64,000 bases of DNA from Tritrichomonas musculus (taxonomy: Eukaryota; Parabasalia; Tritrichomonadida; Tritrichomonadidae): contig JAPFFF010000016.1 of assembly GCA_039105265.1 (NCBI GenBank), positions 1,798,001 through 1,862,000 on the forward strand, read 5' to 3'. The stretch's first letter is position 1. Each line of letters opens with the position of its first letter. The notes beneath the pieces were generated by a model. The model made no database searches. It was given only the letters and a program-made list of their open reading frames with translations, and was not told where the DNA came from. This document shows positions 19,993 through 30,996 of the stretch, piece by piece. Position numbers and translations under genes: made by a program.

Positions 19993-21626
19993 AACTGAAA
20001 ATTCAAATGATTTTAATTTTGAATACTTATTAAAATTTTGGTTATTCAATTAGAAAAAAATAAAAATTTATTATTGTTATTATAGTAAATTATTAAATTT
20101 TTAGTTGCAAACATACTTAATTATGATAAAAAAATATAATATTAAAACATAATTATTTTATACTAAATAATTATGGAGATTTATCTATAAAGTAAGGTTG
20201 CCCACCCTCTGATAGATCACAAAAAGTTAATTTTGCCAAAATTCAAAAAATTGATTCAAAAAGTTAATTTTGTCATAATTCAAAAAGTTCACTTCAGAAA
20301 AAGTGGAGTAGAAAATATCGATGGCTCAAAATTGTTAAAAAAAAGTTTCTCCATTAATTTATTAAATAAAATCATTAATATATCAAGAATGGTAAATTAA
20401 TTTCCAAAAAAAAAATACTCAAAATTTTAAATTTAATTTGATTATCTTTTTATTAAGGTGGTTTTATGGAAAATAAAATCCCAAAAAAACTTTACTCATT
20501 CCTTTTCAATTAAAAAACAAACTTGATATATATCAACAAAACAATAAGGAAAATAAATAAATAATGATAAAGACTATTATTCCTTTTCTATGATTTTTAC
20601 ATGAAATTATATCTTTTTTTAATTAGCTAACATTTATTAAAACAAAATATAAAAATCAAATAAAGAGAACTTATGCATCAATAAAATATCAGCAATTTTA
20701 AAAATCATCATTTATATTGATATAATATTTTTATAATATGCAAATTCATTCATCAAATATATTTAAAAATTCACTATAATTACTTGTATTCCGTGTAAAA
20801 TAAATTAACAGAAGTACTTCTGGAATCATTGTTTTTTTATGGCAAATGCAAATATTTAGAAATTTTTTTACTTTTTCAAGTAAAAAGAAAAAGGAAAAAC
20901 TTAAATTGTTAATTTAACGGTACCAATCAATGGAGTTTTACAAAAACTCTTGCTATTTAATCTTTAAATTTTAATAAAAACGAAATTGTATATTAAAATT
21001 TTGTAATTAATCGATATTTTCAAACTTGGTTAATTGAATAGTAAGTTTTATTTGATTTTGCTCTAAAATATATTATTAAAATTTAAATTTAAAAGCCACA
21101 TATTGAGATAAAATTTTCAAAGTCTAATTCGACAATCAGTGAAAAGATTGGGAGAAAACAGAATAATGATATATTATCTCGGATGATAAGCTTAGAGATT
21201 GTCAGGCCCTAATTTTTTATTTAGGTCTTTAATAAAAATATAAAAAAATTAAATTTCCAATTTTTGATTTTACCTTGAGTTAGAGGCGCGACATCATTAG
21301 AATATTAGAATTGATGATGGGTTTCCTAAGACCAAATTTTTATAAGTTTGATATTCGAAGAAAAATTAACGAACGAAAATGAACTTTTTTTTTGGTGACC
21401 AGTAAAAAAAAAAGATATTCTTCAATTGCATTCAAATTTTGAAGCGGCAGGTCACAAATTGAATGCATAAGGTCAAATCAAAAAATAAAAATATTTCGAA
21501 ATCTACTGAATTGTATCATACATATATCTTTTATTTATCATTTATTTTATTTACTATTTATATAAATATACTCAATTTTTAATGAAAATATCTGAAAATG
21601 GACAAACGAGGGTTCGTAAAACTCCC
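19993..21626. other. AT-rich gene-free region with repeat block at 20211-20310
   Basis: No gene. The block 20211-20310 carries repeated TTCAAAAAGTT motifs. Its first 39 bases (20211-20249) recur inverted at 22635-22673 beyond the kinase gene. A second piece (about 20282-20310, CTTCAGAAAAAGTG) recurs directly at about 22784-22815. The remainder is featureless AT-rich DNA. Confidence 0.5.
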
Positions 21627-22601
21627 TTAAGATAAATCTAAGTTTTTGATTGCTTTATCAACATATTTGTTGAATTCTTCTTTGTTGACCAAATCAAAAT
21701 TGAAAAACAATTCTTTGTGGTCAACAAATCCTTTTACAATTTGTTTAAAAGATGGGCGTTCAACTGAATTTGCATTCCAGCATTTTATGAGTAGTTCAAC
21801 AAAACACTCTGGAATTTCACCATCACGGATTGTTGGCCTTTGTCCTTGATTAATTAATGAAAATAACTTGAAAATTGTACATTTTTCGATATCATAGAAA
21901 GGCTTATTTGTAGTCAAAATTTCATATAAAGTGAGAGCATATGAATAAACATCAATTTTGTTTGAGTAATGTGTATCATCACAAATTTCAGGTGCCATGT
22001 AGAGTGGTGTTCCAATATTGACGGTCTGCTCAATATCATTTTCAGTCCCTTGCTTAAAGGGTTTTGACAGATCAAATCCAGAAATTTTTGGATAATAATT
22101 TTCATCCAGAAGAATATTTTCTGGTTTTAAGTCTCGATAAATAATATTTTGTTGGTGTATGTATGCCATTCCTGCTGCAATTCCGAAGATATTGATAGCT
22201 TTGATTGTTTCCCAATTTTCCATTGCTGAACCAACATTTACAAGTTTTATGAGGTTATTGAGAGTAGAATTTGGCATGTATTCGGTAATGATGGCATATT
22301 TATCATTGTGTTGGCCTGGAAGAGAAAATCCAACCAATGGCACAATTGCTTCATGCTTCAATGAGTAGTGGCATTGGATTTCACGGAAAAAATTTCTTTG
22401 TTCTTGAGCACCAAGAATTGATTTTGGATATCTAATGGCATATTCTTTTCCAGTATGATCTTTATCTAATTGTAAAACAGCTTTATAAACATCATAATAA
22501 CTTCCACATCCTACTTTTTCTTCTTTATATTTATCAGGAAAATCAATCAGTAAGCTGAAAAATTGATCAAAGTTTAGTTCAGTGCAGGAAGAAGTTTCCA
22601 T
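21627..22601 (-). CDS. Protein kinase-like protein with GFD and beta3 Arg, likely pseudokinase
   Basis: An intact 324-residue frame, essentially a single kinase domain (residues 25-295) of the TKL-like type common in trichomonads. The Gly-rich loop is VGCGSYYDVY. The beta3 lysine is replaced by Arg (AIR, R57). The alpha-C Glu is kept (E74). The catalytic loop is YRDLKPEN (D157, N162). The magnesium-binding DFG is replaced by GFD (175-177). The activation segment ends in APE (203-205). Loss of both beta3 Lys and DFG Asp predicts weak or no phosphotransfer, suggesting a scaffold or regulatory role. An initiator-like TCATTTTAA lies 9 bases before the ATG. The gene is bracketed by a 39-bp inverted repeat. 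The kinase fold is certain; inactivity is inferred. Confidence 0.85.
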   Translation of the reverse strand: METSSCTELNFDQFFSLLIDFPDKYKEEKVGCGSYYDVYKAVLQLDKDHTGKEYAIRYPKSILGAQEQRNFFREIQCHYSLKHEAIVPLVGFSLPGQHNDKYAIITEYMPNSTLNNLIKLVNVGSAMENWETIKAINIFGIAAGMAYIHQQNIIYRDLKPENILLDENYYPKISGFDLSKPFKQGTENDIEQTVNIGTPLYMAPEICDDTHYSNKIDVYSYALTLYEILTTNKPFYDIEKCTIFKLFSLINQGQRPTIRDGEIPECFVELLIKCWNANSVERPSFKQIVKGFVDHKELFFNFDLVNKEEFNKYVDKAIKNLDLS

Positions 22602-22621
22602 TTAAAATGAATTTACTATAT

Positions 22622-22820
22622 TTCTGAAGCGAACTTTTTGAATTTTGGCAAAATTAACTTTTTGTGATCTATCTACACTCTAAGGATTTGTAGACTTATA
22701 CGAATTATTAAATAAAACGATTTACAGAATAAAACGACTTACCAAATAAAATCATTGAATTATATCAATAAGTTTATTTTGCCAAAATTCAAAAAGTTCG
22801 CTTCAGAAAAAGTGAAGCCG
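22622..22820. repeat. Short inverted-repeat element upstream of the GFD kinase gene
   Basis: About 38 bases at 22622-22660 (starting TTCTGAAGCGAACTTTTTGA) recur inverted at about 22775-22815 with few differences, enclosing ~115 bases. Parts of the same sequence are present at 20211-20310. It behaves like a small MITE. Because it covers the region directly upstream of the kinase start it may also carry its promoter. Confidence 0.5.
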
Positions 22821-23155
22821 AAAATTACGATACCTCAACAATTTTCATGCACTCAATATTTCATTCCATGCTTCATATTAAAAAAATTAAAGATAAAGTA
22901 GATGCATATATGAGTGTATTTATAAATAAATAAAATTATATAAAATTTCATTAATCTATCTCAGAATAAAACCATTAAATTTTATAATTGAGTTAGACAT
23001 TTCGACTGTGTGTCGTTTTTATGGTGTTCCGTTGTCACTACCGTATTAATTGGTCTGATTGTTTAATGTATTTTATATTAAATAACAATTGAATTATAAA
23101 AAATGCAAAAGCATTCCAAGAGCTTTTATTTCGCTTTTGAATGTAATTGAATGAT
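22821..23155. other. AT-rich spacer
   Basis: No gene or structure recognised between the inverted-repeat element and the ankyrin relic. Confidence 0.4.
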
Positions 23156-23580
23156 ATGAGTGACCGAAGATTGAAAGAATTAGAAGGGAAAGTAAATGAT
23201 TTTGACAAAAAGTGTAAAAATAGTGAAAATGATTCATACATTTGCACATTAATCCGTAACGATTCAATAGAAAAATTTGTTTCGTTTGTAAACCATTCAA
23301 ATTTGCAACTTTCAATAATATAGTATTCAATTTTTGAAAAGAATCAATTTTTGATTTTAAATAAAAATACATCATTAATTGAGTATGCAGCATTCTTTGG
23401 ATCATTTCAAATTTTTCAATATTTGAGAATGAATGATGTCGAATTAAGTCCTTCTTTGTGGCTTTATGAAATTCATTCAAACAGTGCTGAAATGATTCAT
23501 CTTATTCAAGAAAATCATGTTGAACCAAAAGATCCATCTTTTGAATAATGCCTTGAAGAAGCAATTAAATGTCATCACAA
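23156..23580 (+). pseudogene. DUF3447-type ankyrin protein, two in-frame stops
   Basis: From the ATG at 23156 one frame gives a typical trichomonad DUF3447 N-terminus: ICTLIRNDSIEKF, SLIEYAAFFGSFQIFQYL, SPSLWLYEIHS, MIHLIQENHVEPKD and CLEEAIKCHHN. It has an in-frame TAG at about 23321 and TAA at about 23546 (in SFE*CLEEA, where the family normally has a sense codon). The frame ends at about 23586. It is the same family as the fragment at 6971-7227. A decayed host gene. Confidence 0.8.
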
Positions 23581-23689
23581 TGTATGATGGAATACTTTCT
23601 ATGGATGTTCATCATTAGGCAAGATATTATTTTTTATTTCAAAAAATTGAATCTTGTGCTTTTATTAATTTTACTTCATTTAAAAATAT

Positions 23690-23886
23690 TACTTTTCAGT
23701 CTTCATTAACACTTGAAATTCATGATTATACATTCAAGAATTGTTCTTCTTTGGTAAAAATAGAAATTCTTTCATGTTTAACATTTATGGGAGTTTGTGT
23801 GTTTGATGATTGCATATCTTTGAAAACTGGAATTATCCCCCCTAATGTTCATTTTGATCAAGAAAAAGCTGGAATAAAAAACTAGA
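23690..23886 (+). pseudogene. BspA-like LRR fragment
   Basis: About 60 residues with two LRR_5 repeats (YTFKNCSSLVKIEI, then VFDDCISLKTGIIPPNV) ending at a TAG at 23884. No start, no signal peptide. It lies between the ankyrin relic and the truncated kinase copy. Confidence 0.65.
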
Positions 23887-23963
23887 TCAAAATGTAAAAT
23901 TTATTAATAAACATTTCTTATAATCATTAAAAATACGTATTTTTTCTTTTGTTGTTTTTTTCA

Positions 23964-24387
23964 ATGATTAAGTTGTTTATATGAAACGACTTAAATCATT
24001 AAATCTTTCCCTCAAGATTTCAATGTCAACTTCTGTCGCGATTTTGAATGATTTGCTTTCAATAAAATAAATGATTTCTTTGAAGCTTGGCCTTTCATTA
24101 GCATAAAATGATGTGCATTTCTTGATGAGTTCAATTCCATCACTAGTGATTGGAGAGCGTGCTGGGAATTGAATTGGCTTCCTGCTCATTTTGTCTGTCA
24201 TTTTTTGCTTTGGAAGGCTGCCTGTTAAGAGGACGAAAAGAACAATTCCGTATGAATAAACGTCCGTTTTGTTATCGTAATCTTTCTTGTCCAGCATTTC
24301 AGGCGACATGTAATCGAGGGTTCCTATTCCTTTTGTCAGTGAGTCTTGTTCTTCATCATCAATATGAACAAAATTGAACTTTTTCAC
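23964..24387 (-). pseudogene. Truncated kinase C-lobe, recent copy of the kinase at 34452-36023
   Basis: The segment 23964 to about 24366 is nearly identical to 34439-34845, with only a handful of base differences. It encodes the C-lobe from just after the DFD motif (VHIDDEEQDSLTKG) through MSPEML, DVYSYGIVL and ERPSFKEII to the same C-terminal FNDLSRFI. It lacks the N-lobe, catalytic loop and all N-terminal domains, and has no proper start. The break is abrupt and just beside an AT-rich stretch leading to MITE family 1. It is a recent 5'-truncated segmental duplicate, not a gene. Confidence 0.85.
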
Positions 24388-24524
24388 AACACTATATATT
24401 CAAAAGTATATTGATCGAGTCTTTTATTTTTTTTTTTTAATTCTCATTTTTTTAACCATTTAACTTACAAATTATTAATTATAATTGGCCATATCTAAAA
24501 ATTGCTTTGATTTTTAAATAGATA

Positions 24525-24977
24525 GGCTTGTTATTCTGATATCAATTATCAGGTTTGGCACTTTTTTTAACTCAGATAATCGATAATAAAATGCTATCGA
24601 TTGGAACTTTTTATTGATGAATTCGATTATCAAGTATGAAATGTGATACAAAAAAAATATGCTTTTGATATCGAATCTTGATTAATCGAAATTAATACCT
24701 GAAAAAAACCATTAAAAATAGTATTTTAATGGCATAAAATAAATATATTCTAACTTATTATGTAAAAGAATCAGATTTTTTTAAATTTTATAACGAATAT
24801 GTGAAGTAATCAGCTAAAAAAGTTTACAAAGTTTTAATACTTTAAAAAATTTTCAATATTGATAATCGATCTTTTATTTTTATTCATTATTGATATCAGA
24901 GATTAAATTTTTGATTTGATATTGATATCAGAAAAATGGATCAATTATCGATATCGAAAATCGAGACTTAACAAGCC
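24525..24977. mobile_element. TA-flanked MITE family 1, copy of 453 bp
   Basis: It begins GGCTTGTTA and ends TAACAAGCC, with TA on each side (24523-24524 and 24978-24979), as for Tc1/mariner-type target sites. There is no coding capacity. Inside are many GATATC/ATCGAT palindromes. A second copy of almost the same length lies at 57657-58108, and a right-end fragment at 11518-11568. Confidence 0.75.
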
Positions 24978-25023
24978 TATAAATAGAAAATAAAAATATT
25001 TTTTAATTGAGGTAATTCTTTAT

Positions 25024-27306
25024 TTATTTTGAAACAATTTTACTTTTATTGTTAATTAATGTTTGGTATATTTCATCAAATGATGGTCTATCAGATGCTT
25101 GAAAAGACCAACACTTTTTGATCAATCCTTGTGAGAAAGAAGTCACTGACTCTGGTATCTTGGCAATTTTTCCATTAGCAACATCGCCAATGCTAATTTG
25201 AGGGTATTCGCCATTATTGAGAATCAAGTAAAGGACGATTCCAAAAGCATAAATGTCAACTTTTTCATTATAATCTGTACGACCAAGGATCAATTCAGGT
25301 GCCATGAAAGGAAGGGTCCCTGACATTTGTGTTCTGTTCATTGTTTCGCTATCCAAAACCATCAATGTGCTGATTCCAAAATCGCTCAATTTCACGTGCA
25401 TTTCATTGTCCAGCAAAATGTTCTCAAGTTTAAGATCACGATGAATGAATCCTGCTTCATGGACGTGCTTCATAGCATCACTTATTTCAATTATAATTGA
25501 AATTCTTTGTTCATTATTCAATGACTTGACGCACTTTTTCAGGTTGTACGGACAAAATTCAAGTAAAATCGATGGCTTATGCGTTTTGTCTCCAAAACAA
25601 AAGCCAAATGTTTTGACTATGTTTGCGTGATTCAATTGATTAATGATTTCATATTCTTGAAAGAAACGTTTAATCTTGTCAAAATCAATGTCTAAATCCG
25701 TCTCATTTCCAGATTCTTCTTTTGAACAAAACTCTGAATCAATTACTTTCATTGCATAAACTTGCTCACGTGTAACTTTGAAAACTTTAGCCATCGCACC
25801 ACGTCCAACTTTTCCAATTTTCTTGATTTTGTCAAGTTCTGTTACATTAATGATGTTCAATTCTTTAGGTATCTGTTTAACAGGAGACGGTTTTTTGAAA
25901 CTTTTTTTACTGATTTTCAGCTGAAGTTCAGCGATTTTCTTCCTTTGTGTTTCGATTTGTTTCTTCAAGTTTGCAATTTCTTGATCTTTTGATTCAGAAC
26001 TGCCAGCTTTTTCTCTTTCTTGTTGTTTGATTTGAAGTTCGTCTATTTGCTTCTTTTGTAGTTCATTTTGCTTTCTTAAATTTGCAATTTCTTGGTTTTT
26101 CATTTGAAGCTCGTCATTTTTCTTCTTCTCAATTTCGTCGATTTTTTTCTTCAGATTTTCAATTTCTTGGTCGTTTGATGGCACTTTTTTACTGGACTGA
26201 ATTTCGACAATTCGATGATTCGGCAAGTTTGGAGGTATACATTTCCCTTTGATGACAGTGGACAACGAGTTGCCAGCAAAGCAGTAAGAAGCATCAGCTG
26301 TGATCGATGTTTCAGTTGGCAAATAAAAGTTGTTTTTGCTATTTCCTGTTGTGAGAAGCAATGATCCAGCCGTGTTTTTTCCACAACCAAGGATTTTACC
26401 TTCGGATGTCAGAAAAAGTGAATGAAATCGTCCTGCAGAAGCTTGAATGACTTTTTGGCCTTTGAAAGTCTTGATTTCAATGAAAGTGTCAGATTTTTCA
26501 ATGTTCGGTCCAATTCCAAGTTGGCCTGATAAGTTTGATCCACGTCCAAAAACACGACCATCATTTGTTACAGCAAAACAATGTGTGTAAGCACCTGAAA
26601 CATCAATAAATTTGAATCTTCTTAATTCAATGACCTCTGAAAAAGTGGAAATTTTGCCATTTGTTAATTTACACTCGTAGACATGGCCACTTGATGATAA
26701 GGCAATAATAAATGTATCACAGCAACCAATACAAATGGCTTTTTCGGAATTTGGAAGAAATATTGGTTTAATTAGCGATAATGGTGAACTGTATATATTC
26801 GCAGTTAAAATAAGTATTGATCCGTCTGAATTAATTGCAGCAGCATTTTGACGACCTCCGTAAAGGCTGATTGGATTTAAATTGCCAGTATTCAAAAAGA
26901 GAGGTCGACCATTATCTTCTCCTTGATATACAAAAGCGAGTTTATTGAATTTGTTGTTGTATTGGCTAGAAATTAAATAGAGAGTAAAATATGTTCCACA
27001 AACTGCTGAGAGAAAACTGCATGATCGGCCTTCGTTATCTAAGATTTTGACTTCTGTGCATTTATCGAGTTTTCCTGTTGGAATCGTTGAGCTAATCTTG
27101 TTTCCACTGTTAAATCCAACTGCATAGGCTTTTTTGTTTTTGGTTATCCAAACTAAATGTGAGGAATATATAGAATAAGATAATAATGTCGATAGATCTA
27201 AATGAGATGTAACGGCAGGACTAATAATAGGTTCACCATCAAAATCAGTGTTGTTTGAGTTTTCGCCGAGCTGATTATATTCGTTCCTTCCACCAACAAT
27301 AAGCAT
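25024..27306 (-). CDS. RCC1 propeller - coiled coil - protein kinase fusion
   Basis: About 760 residues from the ATG at 27306 (the frame is open a little upstream, without ATG). Residues ~1-360 form an RCC1-type beta-propeller (VGGRNEYNQLGEN, GRGSNLSGQLG, GCGKNTAGSLL). Residues ~375-460 are a coiled coil of EIANLKKQIE-like heptads. Residues ~485-755 are a protein kinase: VGRGAMAKVFKV loop, beta3 Lys in AMKVID, HRDLKLEN catalytic loop, SDFGIS, APE in FMAPEL and ERPSFDEI-type end. All key catalytic residues are present, so it should be active. The propeller may recruit substrates or a small GTPase and the coiled coil may dimerise it. The propeller is homologous to the GC-rich one at 11735-12790. 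Intact. Confidence 0.9.
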   Translation of the reverse strand: MLIVGGRNEYNQLGENSNNTDFDGEPIISPAVTSHLDLSTLLSYSIYSSHLVWITKNKKAYAVGFNSGNKISSTIPTGKLDKCTEVKILDNEGRSCSFLSAVCGTYFTLYLISSQYNNKFNKLAFVYQGEDNGRPLFLNTGNLNPISLYGGRQNAAAINSDGSILILTANIYSSPLSLIKPIFLPNSEKAICIGCCDTFIIALSSSGHVYECKLTNGKISTFSEVIELRRFKFIDVSGAYTHCFAVTNDGRVFGRGSNLSGQLGIGPNIEKSDTFIEIKTFKGQKVIQASAGRFHSLFLTSEGKILGCGKNTAGSLLLTTGNSKNNFYLPTETSITADASYCFAGNSLSTVIKGKCIPPNLPNHRIVEIQSSKKVPSNDQEIENLKKKIDEIEKKKNDELQMKNQEIANLRKQNELQKKQIDELQIKQQEREKAGSSESKDQEIANLKKQIETQRKKIAELQLKISKKSFKKPSPVKQIPKELNIINVTELDKIKKIGKVGRGAMAKVFKVTREQVYAMKVIDSEFCSKEESGNETDLDIDFDKIKRFFQEYEIINQLNHANIVKTFGFCFGDKTHKPSILLEFCPYNLKKCVKSLNNEQRISIIIEISDAMKHVHEAGFIHRDLKLENILLDNEMHVKLSDFGISTLMVLDSETMNRTQMSGTLPFMAPELILGRTDYNEKVDIYAFGIVLYLILNNGEYPQISIGDVANGKIAKIPESVTSFSQGLIKKCWSFQASDRPSFDEIYQTLINNKSKIVSK

Positions 27307-27935
27307 TTGCCCCACTAAACAAATATTTTTTATTGGATTTTATATTTTAGATTTTTATCGCCAATAATAGATATTAAAAACAATTTATATGTGATATTTG
27401 CCTTATAAAGTATTTTTAATAATAAAAAATTCAATTTTAAAACAATTTAAAACTAAATTTTTAAAGATATTAATAAGTTATTTGTATTTGAATATGACTT
27501 AAATAATTGAAAAGTTTGAGAAAAATACGATTTCAACAATCATTTCAATTATTAACTTTTTGAAATAAAAAAATAATAATCTAATTATTCAATATTATGA
27601 AGAATTTTTCATGTAAAAATGAAATAATCACTTTAATTACCATTATAAACATTTTTTACATTAATATGCACAATATTGTAATTAAAAACCTATTGAAGAT
27701 TATAGTAAATTCTTGAAAAAAAGTAGTAATTTCATCTTATTTCTCAATATATAAGAGATATCTTATCAATAAATAGTTTGTTGAATAAATTATAGACTTT
27801 TATTAAACAATTAACAAATTAATATTATATGAAATTTTAATGATACTAAAGGCATATAAAAAATTAAACAACAAAACACAAATGCTAAATATTTATAAAT
27901 AAAGCTTTGATTTATATTTATTTAAATTTTAGTAA
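27307..27935. other. AT-rich intergenic stretch
   Basis: No gene, repeat or clear regulatory motif recognised. Confidence 0.4.
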
Positions 27936-29495
27936 TTATATATGTAAATATAAGTCTAAACCAAATCCATCGTAAAAATGCTTGTTAATCATTTTGCACT
28001 TAGTATTTTCTTTTGTAAAGTTTTTGTATAATGGTTTCTTACCATCAAATATTTCAATATGCTTTGTAAAGCTATAAGAAATATCAAAACGACACAAATT
28101 TTGTAACATTGTGTCACATTTGGATTTATCACCTAGTTTCAATAAAGCATTAAAAGTTACTACAGCTGTAGTTAGTTCCCTAGTATTCTTGCATTGATAC
28201 TTTTTTAGTATTTCAATTGACAAATTTTTTTGAGTCAAAAAAATTGATAATAAAAATGAAGGAAACTTAAATGAACCACAATAAGTCTTGACAAGATATT
28301 CAATGATTTCATCTGTGTATTGATCATTTGGATTTTCACTTAAATAAATCAATGCCAAATTAAACATAGCAAAAAGATCATTTTTTTCTCGAATTGCCTC
28401 TTTAAAAAACATCATCGCGGTCATTTTATCTTTTTTATATCTTCTATAAATAACACCTAGATTATTTTTGCAAAATTGATCTTTAAATGAAGATCCTCCT
28501 TTAAAATAACGAATAGCTTCATCAATATCAGGCTTTACATACTCACCATTTGAATAAATGACACCAAGATAAAAATTAGCTTCATATGATTCTTTACTAG
28601 CAAGTTTAAAATAATTGATTGATTTGTTAATATCTTGATCAACATATTTACCCAAATAGTAAAGAATTCCAAGGAAATATTGAGCTGTCGGATGATTTTG
28701 TTTTGCAGATTGTGTGTAATAATAAAGAGCCAATTTTATATTTAAAAGAGGCTTAATAAAAAAATGCATGTAACCAAGCATTAATAATGATTCGCCGTCT
28801 AATACATTTGCAGCACGATGAAAATAATGTATTGCTTCTTTTAACATTTGCTTTTTTAAATATAAATGGCCCAATTTACGATTTGCATAAACAACATTCT
28901 GATTAGCGGCCAGTTGATAATAATAAAAAGCTTTATTTAAATCATATCTATTATATTCTTTTGATGAATAAATATCACCAAGGTAATATTGTGCTAATGA
29001 ATAATTTTGATTTGCTGATAAAGTGAGATAATAAATTGCTTTATCAACATCATGTGGAATATATTGATATCTGAGAGATATCTTTCCGATATTAAATTGA
29101 GCAACTTTATTATTATTTTTTGCTGCTAAATAATAATAATAAAGAGCTTTGTTAACATCTTTTACTCCGTATTTGTCATCAAAATAAATATCTCCAAGCA
29201 TAAATTGTGATTCTTCTATATTTGCATCAGATGCAAGTGTATAATATTTAATAGATTTGTTAATATCAATATTAAGATAAACATAACCAAGTACATTGTA
29301 TGCGAGTTGTATATTTTGATTTGCTGCAAGTAGAGAATATTTTATAGCTAAATCATAATTTAATTTTTTGGTAGCATAAAGATAGCCAAGATTATATTGT
29401 GCCTCCTTTGAATTTCGATTTGCAGCCATTGTTAAATAATGTATAGATTTATCAATATTATATACATTATAATGCTCATTTACAGGGTTGGACAT
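27936..29495 (-). pseudogene. Sel1-repeat C-terminal part of a kinase-Sel1 protein, 5' end replaced by a transposon end
   Basis: 519 open codons. About ten Sel1 repeats of 36 residues (SANQNYSLAQYYLGDIY, DINKSIKYY and similar) are followed by a C-terminal domain ending HFYDGFG, which matches the end (EFYEGFGF) of the big kinase-Sel1 gene at 39936-43794. The apparent ATG at 29495 lies inside the terminal inverted repeat of the element at 29483-30991 (ATG TCC AAC CCT are transposon bases), so the start is not original. The kinase part is absent here; an N-lobe of the same family lies at 32203-33003. Probably the C-terminal remnant of one disrupted gene. Confidence 0.8.
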
Positions 29496-30991
29496 ACAAA
29501 ATGGGAAAGCCTCTCAATCTTCTCAATCCACTTTTTAAAAACTTTTTTTGAATACCCATTCAAACTGGTTATCGGCGTTTTTGTTTTTTCCCGCCAAAAA
29601 TTGAATTAATTGCCTTACTATTTGGGAAATTTTGAATAGAAAAATATGATTTTTCGATTTTAAAAAAATGTATTATTTATAATGTTATTTATTTATTTTT
29701 TTAAAAAAATAATTAAGTTTATAGAAAAAATTTTGAGATATTTACATTTTATTTTTGTTTTTTAGATTTATTTTTTTGCCTTACTAAATGGGAATTTTGA
29801 CACTCTAAAATTGAATGGTTTTGCCTTTCTAAATGGGAAACTTTCTGAGGAAATTTTGTATGATTTTAAAATTTATTAATAACTCAATATATATTATATT
29901 TCAAGAAACTTTATTCTTATAGTTTTAATTTATATTTAAGAGAAGGTTTTGTTGAAATGACGTTGATATTGAATTTTATGTGAGATTAAATATTCAAATA
30001 TTTTGTATCTTTTTCAAAAAATAGGTTTTAAAATATACTTGCAAATATGAAGCTTGCGTTGAATTTCATTATTTAAAAAGTTATAAGTTATACAATGAAC
30101 ATTGAGTGCTTCTAATTTTAATTTTAAATAATAAGGAGTATTTTCATCGAATTTAGGACCTTTTATGCAATTTTATTCAAAGAGAAAATATGGCATCACA
30201 TTTTGAGCAATAAAAAATAAAAGTTATTGAATAATTTCTTTTTAACTTTCTTTTTGATTTTATAGATCACCATTATTAGTATACCATTGATCCTATTCCA
30301 AAATAAAGTCAGAAATACTTGTAGTTGCTCTTTTTCTTGTATCTATTTAAAACATAAAACGAATAAGGATCTTTAACTATGCTTTAACTATACTTGAAAA
30401 TTATCTATCTATATTACTATTATGATTCTTTGGTATTTTCATGCCTGATAAAGTTATTGGATCAAAATTCGCTTTTGGAGTAGGATTTTTAAACATTAAA
30501 ATATCTATTTTCCAAATTGATTAAAAGTGAAACTTTTTCTGAGAAATTGCCTTTCTATTTGGGAAGATTTGAATTGTAGATCATTATTAAACAACATTAT
30601 TCACATGCAACACAGTTGTTAAATAATTATGACAAGTAACATTACTTTTATTAAAATATATTCTCATTAAAATTTTCTTAAAAATATTATTTTTTCAAAA
30701 TAAAGATATCAGGTTAATCGTTTTAAATAATTTAAATAATATAATTATATATAAAAATCTATAAAATATTACATATATAATTGACACTTAATCTTGTTTT
30801 ACTATGCAATTTTTTGAGATATTAAAAAAATTAATGTATAATTTTCAGTATTCAAAGTTTCCCATTTAGTAAGGCAATTCTACAGAAAAAGTTTCAAGGT
30901 AATTTTACGCTATTGAAAAAAAATTGAATGAGATTGAATGAGTGATACTATTCAATTTTTTTTCAATTCCTATTTAGTATGTCCAACCCTG
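29483..30991. mobile_element. Tc1/mariner-type non-autonomous element, 1.5 kb, with five internal motif copies
   Basis: The ends are inverted repeats starting CAGGGTTGGACATAC, with TA on both sides (29481-29482 and 30992-30993). No transposase frame exists inside. The 18-base motif TGCCTTWCTAWWTGGGAA occurs at 29611, 29777, 29822 and 30548 on the plus strand and inverted at 30859-30876, and the terminal repeats carry a related AAATRGGAA. These may be transposase-binding sites. The element separates the Sel1 part of a gene from sequence further upstream. Confidence 0.85.
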
Positions 30992-30996
30992 TATTT

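Noticed and set aside
29483-29495. ATG at 29495 as the original start of the Sel1 gene
   Set aside because: The ATG and next codons belong to the terminal inverted repeat of the adjacent element.
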